The notes under the pieces: generated by a model | The model's database searches: none | What the model saw: only the letters and a program-made list of their open reading frames with translations | Told to the model about the DNA's origin: nothing | Shown here: positions 35,936 through 45,248 of the stretch, in pieces | Layout of the letters: every line of letters starts with the position of its first letter | Numbering within the stretch: position 1 is the stretch's first letter | Origin: Eikenella glucosivorans | Lineage (GTDB): Bacteria > Pseudomonadota > Gammaproteobacteria > Burkholderiales > Neisseriaceae | Assembly: GCF_016025525.2 (NCBI RefSeq) | Contig: NZ_JACSGR010000001.1 | Span: 1 to 64,000 of the forward strand | Length of the DNA stretch: 64,000 nucleotides | Direction: 5' to 3' | Translations under genes and position numbers: made by a program

Positions 35936-36289
35936 ATGCCGATTGCCCAATCTTCCGCCTACCGCATGGCCGTGTGCAGCCTGCTCGCGCTGATTTTCCT
36001 GTCTTTGGCTTGGGAACTGTGGCTGGCGCCGCTGCGCCCGGGCGGCTCGTGGCTGGCGCTCAAGGCGCTGCCGCTCTGCCTGCTGCTGCCGGGCGTGTTG
36101 CGGCGGCGGCGGCAAAGCTTCCTGTTCTCGGGAATGCTGGTGCTGTTTTATGCGGCGGAGGCGGTGGTGCGGCTGTTTGACGCGGCGCCGGCAAGCCGGG
36201 CTTGCGCGGCGGCGGCTCTGGCTGCGGGCGGGGTGTTTTTTGTGTCGTGCCTGATGTTTGTGCGCTCAGGCAGGAAGGAGCGGGCATGA
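35936..36289 (+). CDS. DUF2069 membrane protein
   Basis: 117 residues with four hydrophobic helices. The DUF2069 pattern is clear: LALIFLSLAWELWLAPLRPG, LALKALPLCLLLPGVLRRRR and LVLFYAAEAVVRLF. Function unknown; in other proteobacteria it neighbours wrbA. Here its stop overlaps the pglL start as ATGA, so the two are probably co-translated. Confidence 0.85.
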   Translation: MPIAQSSAYRMAVCSLLALIFLSLAWELWLAPLRPGGSWLALKALPLCLLLPGVLRRRRQSFLFSGMLVLFYAAEAVVRLFDAAPASRACAAAALAAGGVFFVSCLMFVRSGRKERA

Positions 36290-38139
36290 TGTGGCAGCGG
36301 CTGAAGGAAAGCTGGGTGGTGTGGCTGGGCATGGCGCTGATGGCGGTGGTGCCGTTTTTGTCGTCGTGGCGCACGGGGCCGCAGGGTGGCTGGTTTATCG
36401 AGAGCGGCTCGTTGATGTTTGCGGCGCTGTTTGCGCTGCTCACGCTGTGGCTCAATCCGGTGCGCGCGCGGCTGCCCGCGGCAATGGTGTATTTCGTGCT
36501 GCTGGCGGGCTTTTGGGTGGTGCAGGCGCGGATTTTGCGGCTGCCCTATCCGCAGATGTCGGATTTGACGGCGGCGGTGTTTTGCGTGATGGCGCTTTTG
36601 GCTTGGGCCTGCCGGCTCCAGGTAGCCCGGCTGGGGCAAGATAGGGTGGTGGAAATCTTCGCCTGGGCGCTGCTGGCGGGGGCGCTGTTGCAGGGCTTGG
36701 TATGCGTGTTTCAGTTTGTGGGGCACACGAGCTGGCTGCCGGGACTGATGCGCTCGCCGCATAAGTATTTCGTGTTCGGCCAGGTGGGGCAGCGCAACCA
36801 CCTGGGGCACTATATGATGTGGGGCGTGCTTTCGCTGGGCTATCTGTGGAGCCGGCGGCGACTGCCGGGGCTGCTGGCCTTGGTGCTGGCGGTGTTCCTG
36901 TTGCAGGTGGTGGGGGTGATTACGTCGCGCACGATTATCCTGTATGTGGGCGCGCTGCTGCTGCTGCTGCCGTTTTTGTATGTGCTGGGCGGGCGGCCGC
37001 TGCGCCGCTGGTGCGCGCTGACTTGGCTGCTGGTGTTCGGCGTGCTGGCGGCGCAGCTGCTGACGCCTTGGCTGATCAACAATTTCCTGCCGAGCGATGT
37101 GGAAGCTTCCGGCGTGGGGCGTTTGGTGTCGGGCGATGCGGCCAGCCCGGGGCGTGCTTCGGAGTGGGCGAAGGCGTGGACGGTGTTTACCGAAAACCCG
37201 TGGCTGGGCGTGGGCTGGCAGGGCTATGCGCACGAAAGTTTCGCGCTGGCGGGGCGCGGCGCAGGCTTCCGAAATTATGACGTGGGCGTGCTCTTCACCC
37301 ACAGCCACAACAGCATGTTGGAAATCCTAGCCGAAATGGGCATGATTGGCGCAATCTTAGTGTTCGGCGGCTGGCTGCTGGTGGCCAAAGGCTACCTGAA
37401 ACGGGGGCTGGGCGCGTCTTCGGCGCTGATGCTGGCTTTGATGACCGTATCGCTGTGCCACAGCCTGCTGGAGTATCCCTTGTGGTATGTGTATTTCCTC
37501 ACACCCTTCGCGGTGATGATGAGCCTCACGCCGGCCAAAACGCCGGGCTGGTTTGTGCGCCCGCAGCCGGGCATGTGGACCAAACGCCTTGGCGCCGCGA
37601 TGGCCGCGCTCGCCATCGCCATCACCCTGCAATACGGCTTCGCCTACCACCGCCTCATCTACGCCTACGCCAATCCCACCGAAAACTACCCGCAATACAA
37701 GCAAGTCGACACCCTGCGCGAACTGGAAGAACAACACTACTTCCTCAAGTATTACGCCCAGATGGGCCTCATCCGCAAAATCGACTGGCTACGTCCGCTG
37801 CCCGAATGGGGGCGTGACGCCGCCCTGCGCGCCAGCCTGTTCCGCCCCTACGCCAACACCGCCGTACGCGCCTTCTATCTGGAGCAAGACGGCCGCGAGC
37901 GCGAAGCCGCCGACTGGCTCTTAAACATGGGCCGCTACTACCCCAAACAGCAGCCCCACCTCTTAAGCACCGCCGCCGCCTTCCGCGCCCCGCCCGCCAT
38001 CGTGCAGCCCCTGCGCGAACAATGTCAGCGCTATGTGCAAACCATGCCCGAAGCCGCCGGCCAGCTCACCTGCGGCACCCAGCCCGCCGGCGACGCCAGC
38101 CCAGCTGCTGGCAGCACCAGCCAAGGCAGCAGCCGCTGA
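36286..38139 (+). CDS. pglL: O-oligosaccharyltransferase PglL-like
   Basis: 617-residue inner-membrane protein of the Wzy/WaaL/PglL superfamily. About twelve helices in the first 430 residues, with GQRNHLGHYMMWG, the periplasmic loop motif LFTHSHNSMLEILAEMG and LEYPLWYVYFLTPFAVMM, all characteristic of PglL from Neisseria, which transfers lipid-linked glycan to pilin and other periplasmic proteins. The C-terminal 190 residues form a soluble, tetratricopeptide-like Wzy_C2 region. The ATG at 36286 overlaps the previous gene. A WaaL-type ligase is a less likely alternative. DUS near 37386 encodes G-Y-L-K. Confidence 0.88.
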   Translation: MMWQRLKESWVVWLGMALMAVVPFLSSWRTGPQGGWFIESGSLMFAALFALLTLWLNPVRARLPAAMVYFVLLAGFWVVQARILRLPYPQMSDLTAAVFCVMALLAWACRLQVARLGQDRVVEIFAWALLAGALLQGLVCVFQFVGHTSWLPGLMRSPHKYFVFGQVGQRNHLGHYMMWGVLSLGYLWSRRRLPGLLALVLAVFLLQVVGVITSRTIILYVGALLLLLPFLYVLGGRPLRRWCALTWLLVFGVLAAQLLTPWLINNFLPSDVEASGVGRLVSGDAASPGRASEWAKAWTVFTENPWLGVGWQGYAHESFALAGRGAGFRNYDVGVLFTHSHNSMLEILAEMGMIGAILVFGGWLLVAKGYLKRGLGASSALMLALMTVSLCHSLLEYPLWYVYFLTPFAVMMSLTPAKTPGWFVRPQPGMWTKRLGAAMAALAIAITLQYGFAYHRLIYAYANPTENYPQYKQVDTLRELEEQHYFLKYYAQMGLIRKIDWLRPLPEWGRDAALRASLFRPYANTAVRAFYLEQDGREREAADWLLNMGRYYPKQQPHLLSTAAAFRAPPAIVQPLREQCQRYVQTMPEAAGQLTCGTQPAGDASPAAGSTSQGSSR

Positions 38140-38492
38140 AGGCTACCTGAAAAACAATGCCCAAACGAAACCAAGGCCGATTGTCCGCAAAGCCTAAGCA
38201 CCGGCCCCAATGCGGTTAAACATTTTCAGGTAGCCTACAATCCGCCACAGGCCACCTGAAAACCCGGCCGCAGACACAAGCAAAACTTCACACCCGTAAT
38301 CCCAGCCCCGGCTTACGCAAAGATACGCAAAAGAATTTGGCTTGTGCGCCGCTATCAGGCAAAGTGTTAAGACACTTGAAATTAAACGGCTATACACAGA
38401 TTAAATTAACCACACAGCCAACCGCATCATCCGATTCAATCCCTGTAAAAGTTTGCGCCGCCGCGCGCGGCATCCCAAATTAAGGAGTAATC
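38140..38492 (+). promoter_or_regulatory. misR upstream region with palindrome and candidate promoter
   Basis: Three DUS or near-DUS copies (about 38142, 38223, 38251) precede an AT-rich stretch. AAGTGT (38362-38367) and ACACTT (38372-38377) form a palindrome; within and after it TTAAGA (38367-38372), an 18-bp spacer and TATACA (38391-38396) could be the promoter. TAAGGAG precedes the misR start. The palindrome may be an operator. Confidence 0.4.
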
Positions 38493-39170
38493 ATGAACCG
38501 AGTTTTATTGGTAGACGACGACGCCCTGCTCACCGAACTCTTAACCGAATACCTGAGCGCCGAAGGCCTGGAAGTCAGCAGCGTGCCCGACGGCGAAGCC
38601 GGCGTGAATGAAATCCTCAACGGCAACTACAACGTGGTGGTGCTGGATTCCATGATGCCCAAGCTCAGCGGGCTCGACGTGCTCAAAACCGTGCGCCAGC
38701 AAAGCAAAATCCCCATCATCATGCTCACCGCCAAAGGCGACGACATCGACCGCATCATCGGTCTCGAAATGGGCGCCGACGACTACGTGCCCAAGCCCTG
38801 CCAGCCGCGCGAGCTTCTGGCGCGCATCAACGCCATCCTGCGCCGCACCCGCCAGGCCGAGCCCGACAACAGCACGCCCAACGTGATTTCCGTGAGCGGC
38901 GTCACCCTTTATCCGGCCAAACGCCAAGCCACCATCGGCGAAGCCCCGCTCGAGCTCACCAGCACCGAATTCAACCTTTTGGAAGTGCTGATGCGCCACG
39001 CCGGCCAGGTGGTGAACAAAGAAACCCTGTCGCTGGAAGCCCTCGACCGCAAGCTGGCCAAGTTCGACCGCAGCATCGACGTGCACATCTCCAGCATCCG
39101 CCACAAGCTGGGCGACGCATCGCTGATTCAAACCGTGCGCGGCCTGGGCTATCTGTTTGTGAAAAACTGA
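38493..39170 (+). CDS. misR: Response regulator MisR (CpxR-like)
   Basis: 225-residue OmpR-family regulator. Receiver domain with phosphoacceptor D52 (VVVLDSMMPKLSG), IIMLTAKGDDIDRIIG and ADDYVPKPCQPRELL, and a winged-helix domain (LTSTEFNLLEVLMRHAGQVV) ending QTVRGLGYLFVKN. The sequence follows Neisseria MisR almost word for word as I recall it. MisRS controls envelope-stress and capsule/LOS-related genes there. Followed by misS after a 200-nt gap with three DUS. Confidence 0.93.
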   Translation: MNRVLLVDDDALLTELLTEYLSAEGLEVSSVPDGEAGVNEILNGNYNVVVLDSMMPKLSGLDVLKTVRQQSKIPIIMLTAKGDDIDRIIGLEMGADDYVPKPCQPRELLARINAILRRTRQAEPDNSTPNVISVSGVTLYPAKRQATIGEAPLELTSTEFNLLEVLMRHAGQVVNKETLSLEALDRKLAKFDRSIDVHISSIRHKLGDASLIQTVRGLGYLFVKN

Positions 39171-39370
39171 CGCACGATTTTCAGGTAGCCCCTATCCGCC
39201 CGGAGGCTACCTGAAAGCGTTAGCTTCAGCGAAGCTAAATCGTTCGCTTCAGCACAACTAAAACATAGAGGCTACCTGAAACCGTTTAGCCGCCGCCAAG
39301 CCCGCCCCGACTGACGGCGGCTTCGTTTTTCGGTTTGTCCGCCCGTTCCCCCTCCCGCCAAAGCAAATCC

Positions 39371-40810
39371 ATGAAACTGTTCCAGCGGATCTTCCTCACC
39401 TTCTTCTTCGTTATCATCGCCGCCATTTTCGTGGCCAGCTTCTCCTTTTGGCTGGTGCAGGACAAAGTGGCCGAAACCCGCTTCAAGCAGCAGCGCGCCT
39501 TCGAAACCGGCCTGCTCAACAGCACGGTAACCGTGTTTCAAACCCGCGGCCTCTCCGGCGTGCGCGAAACCCTGCAAGACTGGAACAACACCCCCACATT
39601 CGACAACATCCTCGTGATTTCCGGCGACAGCAAAGCCGATATTTTCCAGCGTCAGGTTGATCCCTCGCGCATCCTTGCCGCGCGCAAATTCGCCGCCGAA
39701 TTCCCCAACACCCGCGTGGTGCGCGTGGCCTACGACCCGCTGGGTGAAGAATACATCTTCATGCTCGCCGACTGGGACAAACAACAGCCCGCCCGCCTGC
39801 CCTCGCCGCTGATGATTCCCGGCGTGGAAATGGCGCCGGTGTGGCACGAACTCATCATCCTCAGCTTCATCATCATCGTCGGCCTCTTATTGGCCTACAT
39901 CCTCGCCAACAATATCTCCCAGCCCATCAGCACGCTGGAGCGCGGCATGAGCCGCCTGGCCGAAGGCGATCTCGAAACCCGCATTTCCCACCAGCTCATC
40001 GGCCGGCGCGACGAGCTGGCCAAGCTTGCCGTACAGTTCGACCGCATGGCCGGCCAGCTGCAAAAACTGGTGGAACGCGAACGCCACCTGCTGCACCACG
40101 TCTCCCACGAAATGCGCTCGCCGCTGGCGCGCATGCAGGCCCTGCTGGCGCTGCTGCAAGTGCAGCCGCACAAGCAGGAGCAAAACATCAAGCGCCTCGA
40201 ATCAGAGCTCACCCGCATGGACAAACTCGTGGGCGAGCTGCTCACCCTCTCGCGCCTGGAAACCGCCAATGTGGAAATGGAAAAAGACCCGCTCAAGCTG
40301 GTGCCCTTCCTGGAAAACCTGGTGGAAGACTGCCGCGCCATCGCCTGCCAAAACAGCCAGCACATCGCCTTTAACTACGACCCAGCCGATGCCGAAGCCA
40401 CCGTGTCCGCCAACGAAGGCTACCTCTACCGCGCCTTCGACAACGTATTGCGCAACGCCATGGCCTACAGCCCCGAAGGCAGCCAAATCAACATCCGCCT
40501 CGGCGAGCACAAACACAACTGGGTGGTAGACATTACCGACAACGGCCCCGGCGTCGACCCCCAGCAGCTGCCGCACATCTTCACCGCCTTCTACCGCGCC
40601 GACAGCGGCGCCCACAAGCCCGGCACCGGCCTGGGGCTGGCCATCGCCCGCCACGTGATCGGCAAACACGACGGCCTCATCAACGCCAACAACGTCGAAC
40701 CCAACGGCCTGAACATCCGCTTCGAGCTGCCCAAGCTCACCGCCAAGCAGCAAAAGCGCGAAGAAAAAGAACGCGAACGCGGGCGCGACGAAGCCCAGCA
40801 GGCCTCCTAA
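39371..40810 (+). CDS. misS: Sensor histidine kinase MisS (CpxA-like)
   Basis: 479 residues from the ATG at 39371. Membrane helix 1 at about 6-28, a periplasmic domain of about 130 residues, helix 2 at about 160-180, HAMP (NISQPISTLERGMSRLAEGD), phosphoacceptor H246 in HHVSHEMRSPLARMQ, N box (FDNVLRNAMAYSPEGSQ) and G boxes (DNGPGVDP, GTGLGLAIARHV). C-terminal tail rich in Lys/Glu/Arg. Partner of MisR. Confidence 0.93.
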   Translation: MKLFQRIFLTFFFVIIAAIFVASFSFWLVQDKVAETRFKQQRAFETGLLNSTVTVFQTRGLSGVRETLQDWNNTPTFDNILVISGDSKADIFQRQVDPSRILAARKFAAEFPNTRVVRVAYDPLGEEYIFMLADWDKQQPARLPSPLMIPGVEMAPVWHELIILSFIIIVGLLLAYILANNISQPISTLERGMSRLAEGDLETRISHQLIGRRDELAKLAVQFDRMAGQLQKLVERERHLLHHVSHEMRSPLARMQALLALLQVQPHKQEQNIKRLESELTRMDKLVGELLTLSRLETANVEMEKDPLKLVPFLENLVEDCRAIACQNSQHIAFNYDPADAEATVSANEGYLYRAFDNVLRNAMAYSPEGSQINIRLGEHKHNWVVDITDNGPGVDPQQLPHIFTAFYRADSGAHKPGTGLGLAIARHVIGKHDGLINANNVEPNGLNIRFELPKLTAKQQKREEKERERGRDEAQQAS

Positions 40811-40935
40811 ACCGCCCCATATGGTTGGCTTCGCTGAAACCGATGCTTTCAGGCAGCCTCCTCAATTGTATGGCTACCTGAAAAACGCCGGCTGCAATAA
40901 CCGACATTTTCAGGTAGCCTCAGCGCCGCCGCGGC

Positions 40936-40958
40936 TTGGCTGCCGATTTTGGTATAAT
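40936..40958 (+). promoter_or_regulatory. Extended -10 promoter of zipA
   Basis: TGGTATAAT ends at 40958, an extended -10 element about 40 nt before the zipA start; no proper -35. The preceding gap holds a kingDUS-like copy (40847) and two Eikenella DUS. Confidence 0.5.
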
Positions 40959-40999
40959 CCGCCTGTTTCAACAGCAGATAACCCTTGGATGGAATCCCC

Positions 41000-42253
41000 A
41001 TGAGCACCAACACCCTTCTGATTATCGCCCTACTGGTTTTCGCGCCGGTGTTCGGCGTATTGCTGTACAACACCTATCAGGAAAAGAAATACCGCGACTC
41101 CATCCGCGCCCAGTTCGGCCACGCCGACAAAGACGCGCTGCTGGAAAGCCGCACCCATTCCGTGCGCGACGGCCAGCAGCAAGCCCCTGCGCCAGCCGAT
41201 GAAGCCGAGCCGGCCCCACGCCTGCAGCCCTCCTTCGTCCAGCCCGACCGCCCGGCCGAAGCCGCTGATGAACCCCCCGCTGCCGAGCCTGCCCCACAAC
41301 CTGCCCAGCCCGCCGAGCCGGTGTTGCAGGCCGAGCCCGCCGCGGAAGCGCCCGCCTTCAACTTCCAGCCCGTGCCCACCCCCGCCCCCTCGCAAACCCA
41401 AGAGCCGGCCAAGCGCAAGCTGCTGCTCGATTTGCAGGATTTGGCCAAACAGCAATTGCCCTGGTTCGACAGCCGCTTTGATTATTTGTGCTACATCTCG
41501 CTGAAAGAACCGCAGGAGCTGCACGCCATGCCGCGCCTCTCCAGCCGCCACCGCTTCCGCATCGCCGGCTGCACCATGGACGACCGCTTCCAAATCGCCG
41601 AGCCGATTCCCAGCGTATACTACCAAGGCTTCGTCATCGGCCTGCAAGCCATCAGCCGCAACGGCCTCGCCAGCATCGCCGAGCTCGAGCAATTCGGCGA
41701 GCAGGCCAACGCCTTTGCCGAAAAAATGGACGGCGGCCTGCTGCTCACCGACATCGACACCTTCCTCTCCATCGCCCGCCCGCTCGACGAGCTCTGTGCC
41801 CGCGTGGATCAAACCATCGCCATCCATCTGGTTTCCCGCAACAACGTGAGCGGCGTGGAGCTGCGCAACGCCGTGGAGCGCCAAGGCTTCGAGCTCTCGC
41901 ACGACGGCATGTTCTACCTGAACGACGCCAAAGGCGAGCCGCTGTTCGCCATCTCCACCCTCGACAACAGCGCCTTCACCGCCACCCTGCTTTCCAGCCA
42001 AAACTACCGCGGCATCAGCATGCTGTTCGACGCGCCGCACATCCCCGACGGCGAGAAAAACTTCAACCGCTTCATGGATATCGCCGTCAAACTCTCCAGC
42101 ATGCTCGGCCTCGATTTGGTCAACGACAAGCTGGAAGAACTCTCCACTCAATGGCTGAAAGAAATCCGCAGCTACGTGGTGGCGCGGCAGGGCGAAATGA
42201 AACAGGTCGGCATCGAGCCCGGCAGCGAGCTGGCCAAGCGGCTGTTTTCATAA
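41000..42253 (+). CDS. zipA: Cell division protein ZipA
   Basis: 417-residue inner-membrane division protein. N-terminal membrane anchor (TLLIIALLVFAPVFGVLLYN), a Pro/Ala-rich charged linker to about residue 145, and the C-terminal FtsZ-binding domain (about 230-400: GGLLLTDIDTFLSIARPLDE, MFYLNDAKGEPLFAISTLDN, MLFDAPHIPDGEKNFNRFMD). ZipA tethers FtsZ to the membrane. The ATG at 41000 is chosen to begin just before the anchor. Confidence 0.9.
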   Translation: MSTNTLLIIALLVFAPVFGVLLYNTYQEKKYRDSIRAQFGHADKDALLESRTHSVRDGQQQAPAPADEAEPAPRLQPSFVQPDRPAEAADEPPAAEPAPQPAQPAEPVLQAEPAAEAPAFNFQPVPTPAPSQTQEPAKRKLLLDLQDLAKQQLPWFDSRFDYLCYISLKEPQELHAMPRLSSRHRFRIAGCTMDDRFQIAEPIPSVYYQGFVIGLQAISRNGLASIAELEQFGEQANAFAEKMDGGLLLTDIDTFLSIARPLDELCARVDQTIAIHLVSRNNVSGVELRNAVERQGFELSHDGMFYLNDAKGEPLFAISTLDNSAFTATLLSSQNYRGISMLFDAPHIPDGEKNFNRFMDIAVKLSSMLGLDLVNDKLEELSTQWLKEIRSYVVARQGEMKQVGIEPGSELAKRLFS

Positions 42254-42275
42254 TCCCACCCAACCATCCACAGCC

Positions 42276-42323
42276 AAACAGGCTACCTGAAAAGTGGACA
42301 CCCATTTTTCAGGTAGCCTGTTT
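42276..42323 (+). terminator. DUS hairpin terminator of zipA
   Basis: 18-bp perfect stem with a 12-nt loop ending in GTTT. Confidence 0.8.
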
Positions 42324-42361
42324 CCCCAACCAACTCCTTATCACACCATCAGGAAAACATC

Positions 42362-43444
42362 ATGCACGCACCCAGCAACCTGCGCGCCGCCATCGAAGCC
42401 GTCGCCATCCCCAACAGCGGCCTCACCATCGGCAGCAGCCGCCCCCTGAAATCCATTGAAGCAAACGAACACGGCCTCGCCATCGACCTGTGCTTCGGCT
42501 TCCCCGTCGGCCATATCGCCGACCAACTGAAGCAGGATATTGCCGCCGCGCTGGCTGCCGCCGGCTGCTCCCAAGGCGCGCAAATCAACATCCGCAGCGA
42601 AATCACCACGCACAAAGTCCAGCCCGGCGTGCGCACCATCAGCGGCGTGAAAAACATCATCGCCGTGGCTTCCGGCAAGGGCGGCGTGGGCAAATCCACC
42701 ACCGCCGCCAACCTGGCCGTGGCGCTGCAGCGGATGGGTGCGCGCGTGGGCATTTTAGATGCAGATCTATACGGCCCCAGCCAGCCCACCATGCTCGGCG
42801 TGCCCGCCGGCAAGCCGCAGCAGGAAAACAAGCATTTCATCCCCGTGCGCTCGGCCGAGGGCATTCAGGTGATGTCGATCGGCTTCCTGGTGGACACCGA
42901 TCAGGCCGTGGTATGGCGCGGGCCGATGGTAAGCCAGGTCTTGCAGCAACTGCTGTTTCAGAGCGAATGGGATGATGTGGACTACCTGTTTGTGGATCTG
43001 CCGCCGGGTACGGGCGACATCCAGCTCACGCTGTCGCAGAAGATTCCGGTAACCGGTTCGATCGTGGTCACCACGCCGCAGGATATTGCGCTGATTGATG
43101 CGCGCAAGGCGGTGGACATGTTTGGCAAGGTGAACATCCCAATTTTCGGCGTGCTGGAGAATATGTCGGTGCACATTTGCAGCCGCTGCGGCCACCACGA
43201 GCCGATTTTCGGCCAAGACGGCGGCAAGGTGCTGGCCGAACGCTTGGGCGTGCCGCTTTTGGGGCAGCTGCCGCTGAGCCTGCCCGTGCGCGAGGCAATG
43301 GACAGTGGCAGCGCGGCGGCCATGCAGTCGGCCAATCCGGCCATCGCGCAAATCTACACCGATGCGGCCTGGCAGGTTGCCTTGGCGATAGCGGCCAAGG
43401 GCAAGGATTTCAGCAGCCGCTTCCCGCAGATTGTGGTGGAATAG
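42362..43444 (+). CDS. mrp: Iron-sulfur carrier ATPase Mrp/ApbC
   Basis: 360 residues. N-terminal MIP18-like domain (about 1-90), then a deviant Walker A ASGKGGVGKSTTAANLAVAL (GKGGVGKS at 105-112), DADLYGPSQP, DLPPGTGDIQLTL, and the CxxC pair in HICSRCGHHEP used to bind a bridging cluster. Mrp proteins load Fe-S clusters onto targets in the cytosol. Monocistronic. Confidence 0.95.
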   Translation: MHAPSNLRAAIEAVAIPNSGLTIGSSRPLKSIEANEHGLAIDLCFGFPVGHIADQLKQDIAAALAAAGCSQGAQINIRSEITTHKVQPGVRTISGVKNIIAVASGKGGVGKSTTAANLAVALQRMGARVGILDADLYGPSQPTMLGVPAGKPQQENKHFIPVRSAEGIQVMSIGFLVDTDQAVVWRGPMVSQVLQQLLFQSEWDDVDYLFVDLPPGTGDIQLTLSQKIPVTGSIVVTTPQDIALIDARKAVDMFGKVNIPIFGVLENMSVHICSRCGHHEPIFGQDGGKVLAERLGVPLLGQLPLSLPVREAMDSGSAAAMQSANPAIAQIYTDAAWQVALAIAAKGKDFSSRFPQIVVE

Positions 43445-43716
43445 CGGCGGGCCGGTGTAGCTGAAACAGGAAAGGCTACCTGAAAATATCGGCAACTTCG
43501 CCAATGGTTTTAACAGGGTTGAAGCCGGCATTTTCCAGCTGGTCTTTTGTTTTTCAGGTAGCCCTTTTAAAAGGCTACCTGAGAATTTTTCTTGGAAGCA
43601 ACCGGCAGCAAACCCGCAGCGTTGTCTCTTGCTGGAGGGCTTAGATTTTTGCAGCTGCGTTTTGCAGATAGCCGCTTTTCAGGTAGCCCTTATCTCTAGA
43701 GGCTACCTGAAAAAGC

Positions 43717-43758
43717 GCAGACCCCGAATTCTCCTCTAATTAGAATTTCGGGGTCTGC
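43717..43758 (-). terminator. Terminator of speF-potE
   Basis: A 16-base arm (43717-43732) pairs with its partner ending at 43758, with one unpaired base. On the minus strand it is followed by GCTTTTT, which is also the end of a DUS. The gap 43445-43807 further holds DUS copies near 43472, 43553-43580, 43677 and 43700, and no gene. Confidence 0.85.
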
Positions 43759-43807
43759 TTTTAGCAGGTTTGTCTAAATGTTGCTTAGACTAGCTGTTGC
43801 GGCGGGA

Positions 43808-45124
43808 TTAATACGGTTCTTTCAAATCGTATTTTTTGCCGGCAACCTGGCCGTAGATTACCCAGCCGAAGAAGGTTACCAAGCCACCGCCCAGCATTGC
43901 TTCGGCACCTGAACCATACAGGGCGTAGAAGCTGTAGATGTTACCAATCAGGGCGATGAAGGTAGTCAGTTTCAATTCGCCGGCAGGCACGTTGCTGACT
44001 TTCTGCATCACATAGATGGCAGACATAGACAGTACATAGGGCACCAGGTTCGTTACCACAGCCAAGTTCACCAACACGTCAAACTGTTCGCTCAAGTTTT
44101 CGCTCATGGTCATCAGGGAGAGCAAGGTTTGTACGCCGCACAAGATGAGCATACCAACCAGCGGGGTATTGGTTTTGGTGACTTTGCTGAATACTTTCGG
44201 GAAGTAGCCTTCATCAGCACTGGATTTGAACACTTGAGCCACGGTGAACTGCCAGCCCAACAGTGAACCGGTACAAGCCAGCACCATCAGAGCCATTACC
44301 ACTTTACCGACAGCCGGGGTAAAGATTTGGGCAAACACCAAACCGAAGGGGCCATCGGAAGCAGCCAAAGCAGCGTTGTCCACGATACCGGCCACCACGT
44401 TGGTGGAAACGATATAGATAACTGCAGTCATCAAGGTACCGCCCAATACAGCGATCGGCACGTTTTTCTCGGGATTTTCCACGGCATCGGCGTTCGCACA
44501 AGCAGATTCCAAACCAAGGAATGACCACAGAGTGATGGAGATTGATTTCGGCAGAGCCTCAAACACACCGTAGTTATGCGGGTTCCAAGCATCGGCATAC
44601 ATAGAGGGGCTGAACCAGAACCAGCCGATAATGGAAATACCCACCACCGGAATCACCACGCCCCACACGGTGAAGCCGCCGATTTTACCGGTAATGGAAG
44701 CACCGCCGAAGTTGGCCACAGTGGTAACCCATACGAAAATGATGGTCCACATGGCGATTTCTTGCGGAGTAAGTTTCCAATCCATCAGCTGGGCCAGATA
44801 GCCCACTGCGGTAATGGCAATGGCCACGTTGGCGATTACCAGGGAAACGGCATAGGTATAGTTGGCAATAAAGTTGCCGGATTTGCCGAAAGCATATTCA
44901 GCATAACCGCCCATACCGCCGGCGTTTTTACTGAAGCGGCCGCACTTGGCGAACGCGTAAGCCAAGGCCAAGGAACCGCCAGCGGTTACCAGCCATGACA
45001 AAATAGAAATCGTACCAACCTGAGCCAATTTGGTTGGCAACATGATGATGCCGGAGCCCATCATATTCACCATGGTGAGAATGGTCAGCTGCACCACGCC
45101 CATCTTGTTTTGAGAGGTTGACAT
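43808..45124 (-). CDS. potE: Putrescine-ornithine antiporter PotE
   Basis: 438-residue APC-family membrane protein, same length as E. coli PotE (439) and nearly identical in long stretches: KMGVVQLTILTMVNMMGSGI at the start, SGGMGGYAEYAFGKSGNF-type GGMGGYAEYAFGKSGNF, LWSFLGLESACANADAVENP and LLGWQFTVAQVFKSS. It exchanges internal putrescine for external ornithine. Second gene after speF, as in enterobacteria. Together they raise pH and form an acid-resistance and energy-coupling cycle. Confidence 0.96.
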   Translation of the reverse strand: MSTSQNKMGVVQLTILTMVNMMGSGIIMLPTKLAQVGTISILSWLVTAGGSLALAYAFAKCGRFSKNAGGMGGYAEYAFGKSGNFIANYTYAVSLVIANVAIAITAVGYLAQLMDWKLTPQEIAMWTIIFVWVTTVANFGGASITGKIGGFTVWGVVIPVVGISIIGWFWFSPSMYADAWNPHNYGVFEALPKSISITLWSFLGLESACANADAVENPEKNVPIAVLGGTLMTAVIYIVSTNVVAGIVDNAALAASDGPFGLVFAQIFTPAVGKVVMALMVLACTGSLLGWQFTVAQVFKSSADEGYFPKVFSKVTKTNTPLVGMLILCGVQTLLSLMTMSENLSEQFDVLVNLAVVTNLVPYVLSMSAIYVMQKVSNVPAGELKLTTFIALIGNIYSFYALYGSGAEAMLGGGLVTFFGWVIYGQVAGKKYDLKEPY

Positions 45125-45210
45125 AGTAATAAATCCTTCTTAAAACGGTAAGCAAACTTTGCCAATGTTCCGGCGCAGTTTGCCTTACCGCGCAAATCAT
45201 CATCAGATAG

Positions 45211-45239
45211 AGGCTACCTGAAACCGTTTCAGGTAGCCT
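45211..45239 (-). repeat. DUS hairpin between speF and potE
   Basis: 13-bp perfect stem with a 3-nt loop made of two facing DUS, 10 nt after the speF stop. No U-run follows, so it more likely stabilises the speF mRNA end or lowers potE expression than stops transcription fully. Confidence 0.65.
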
Positions 45240-45248
45240 GACACGGCC

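Noticed and set aside
34320..36000. Long Arg/His-rich minus-strand frames over tatABC
   Set aside because: Antisense to three well-supported tat genes.
36148..37308. 386-codon minus-strand open frame
   Set aside because: Antisense to pglL; Gln/His/Arg-rich with no family features.
43808..45124. potE as a generic APC amino-acid permease
   Set aside because: Near-identity to E. coli PotE in several long blocks and location after speF make the specific call safe.
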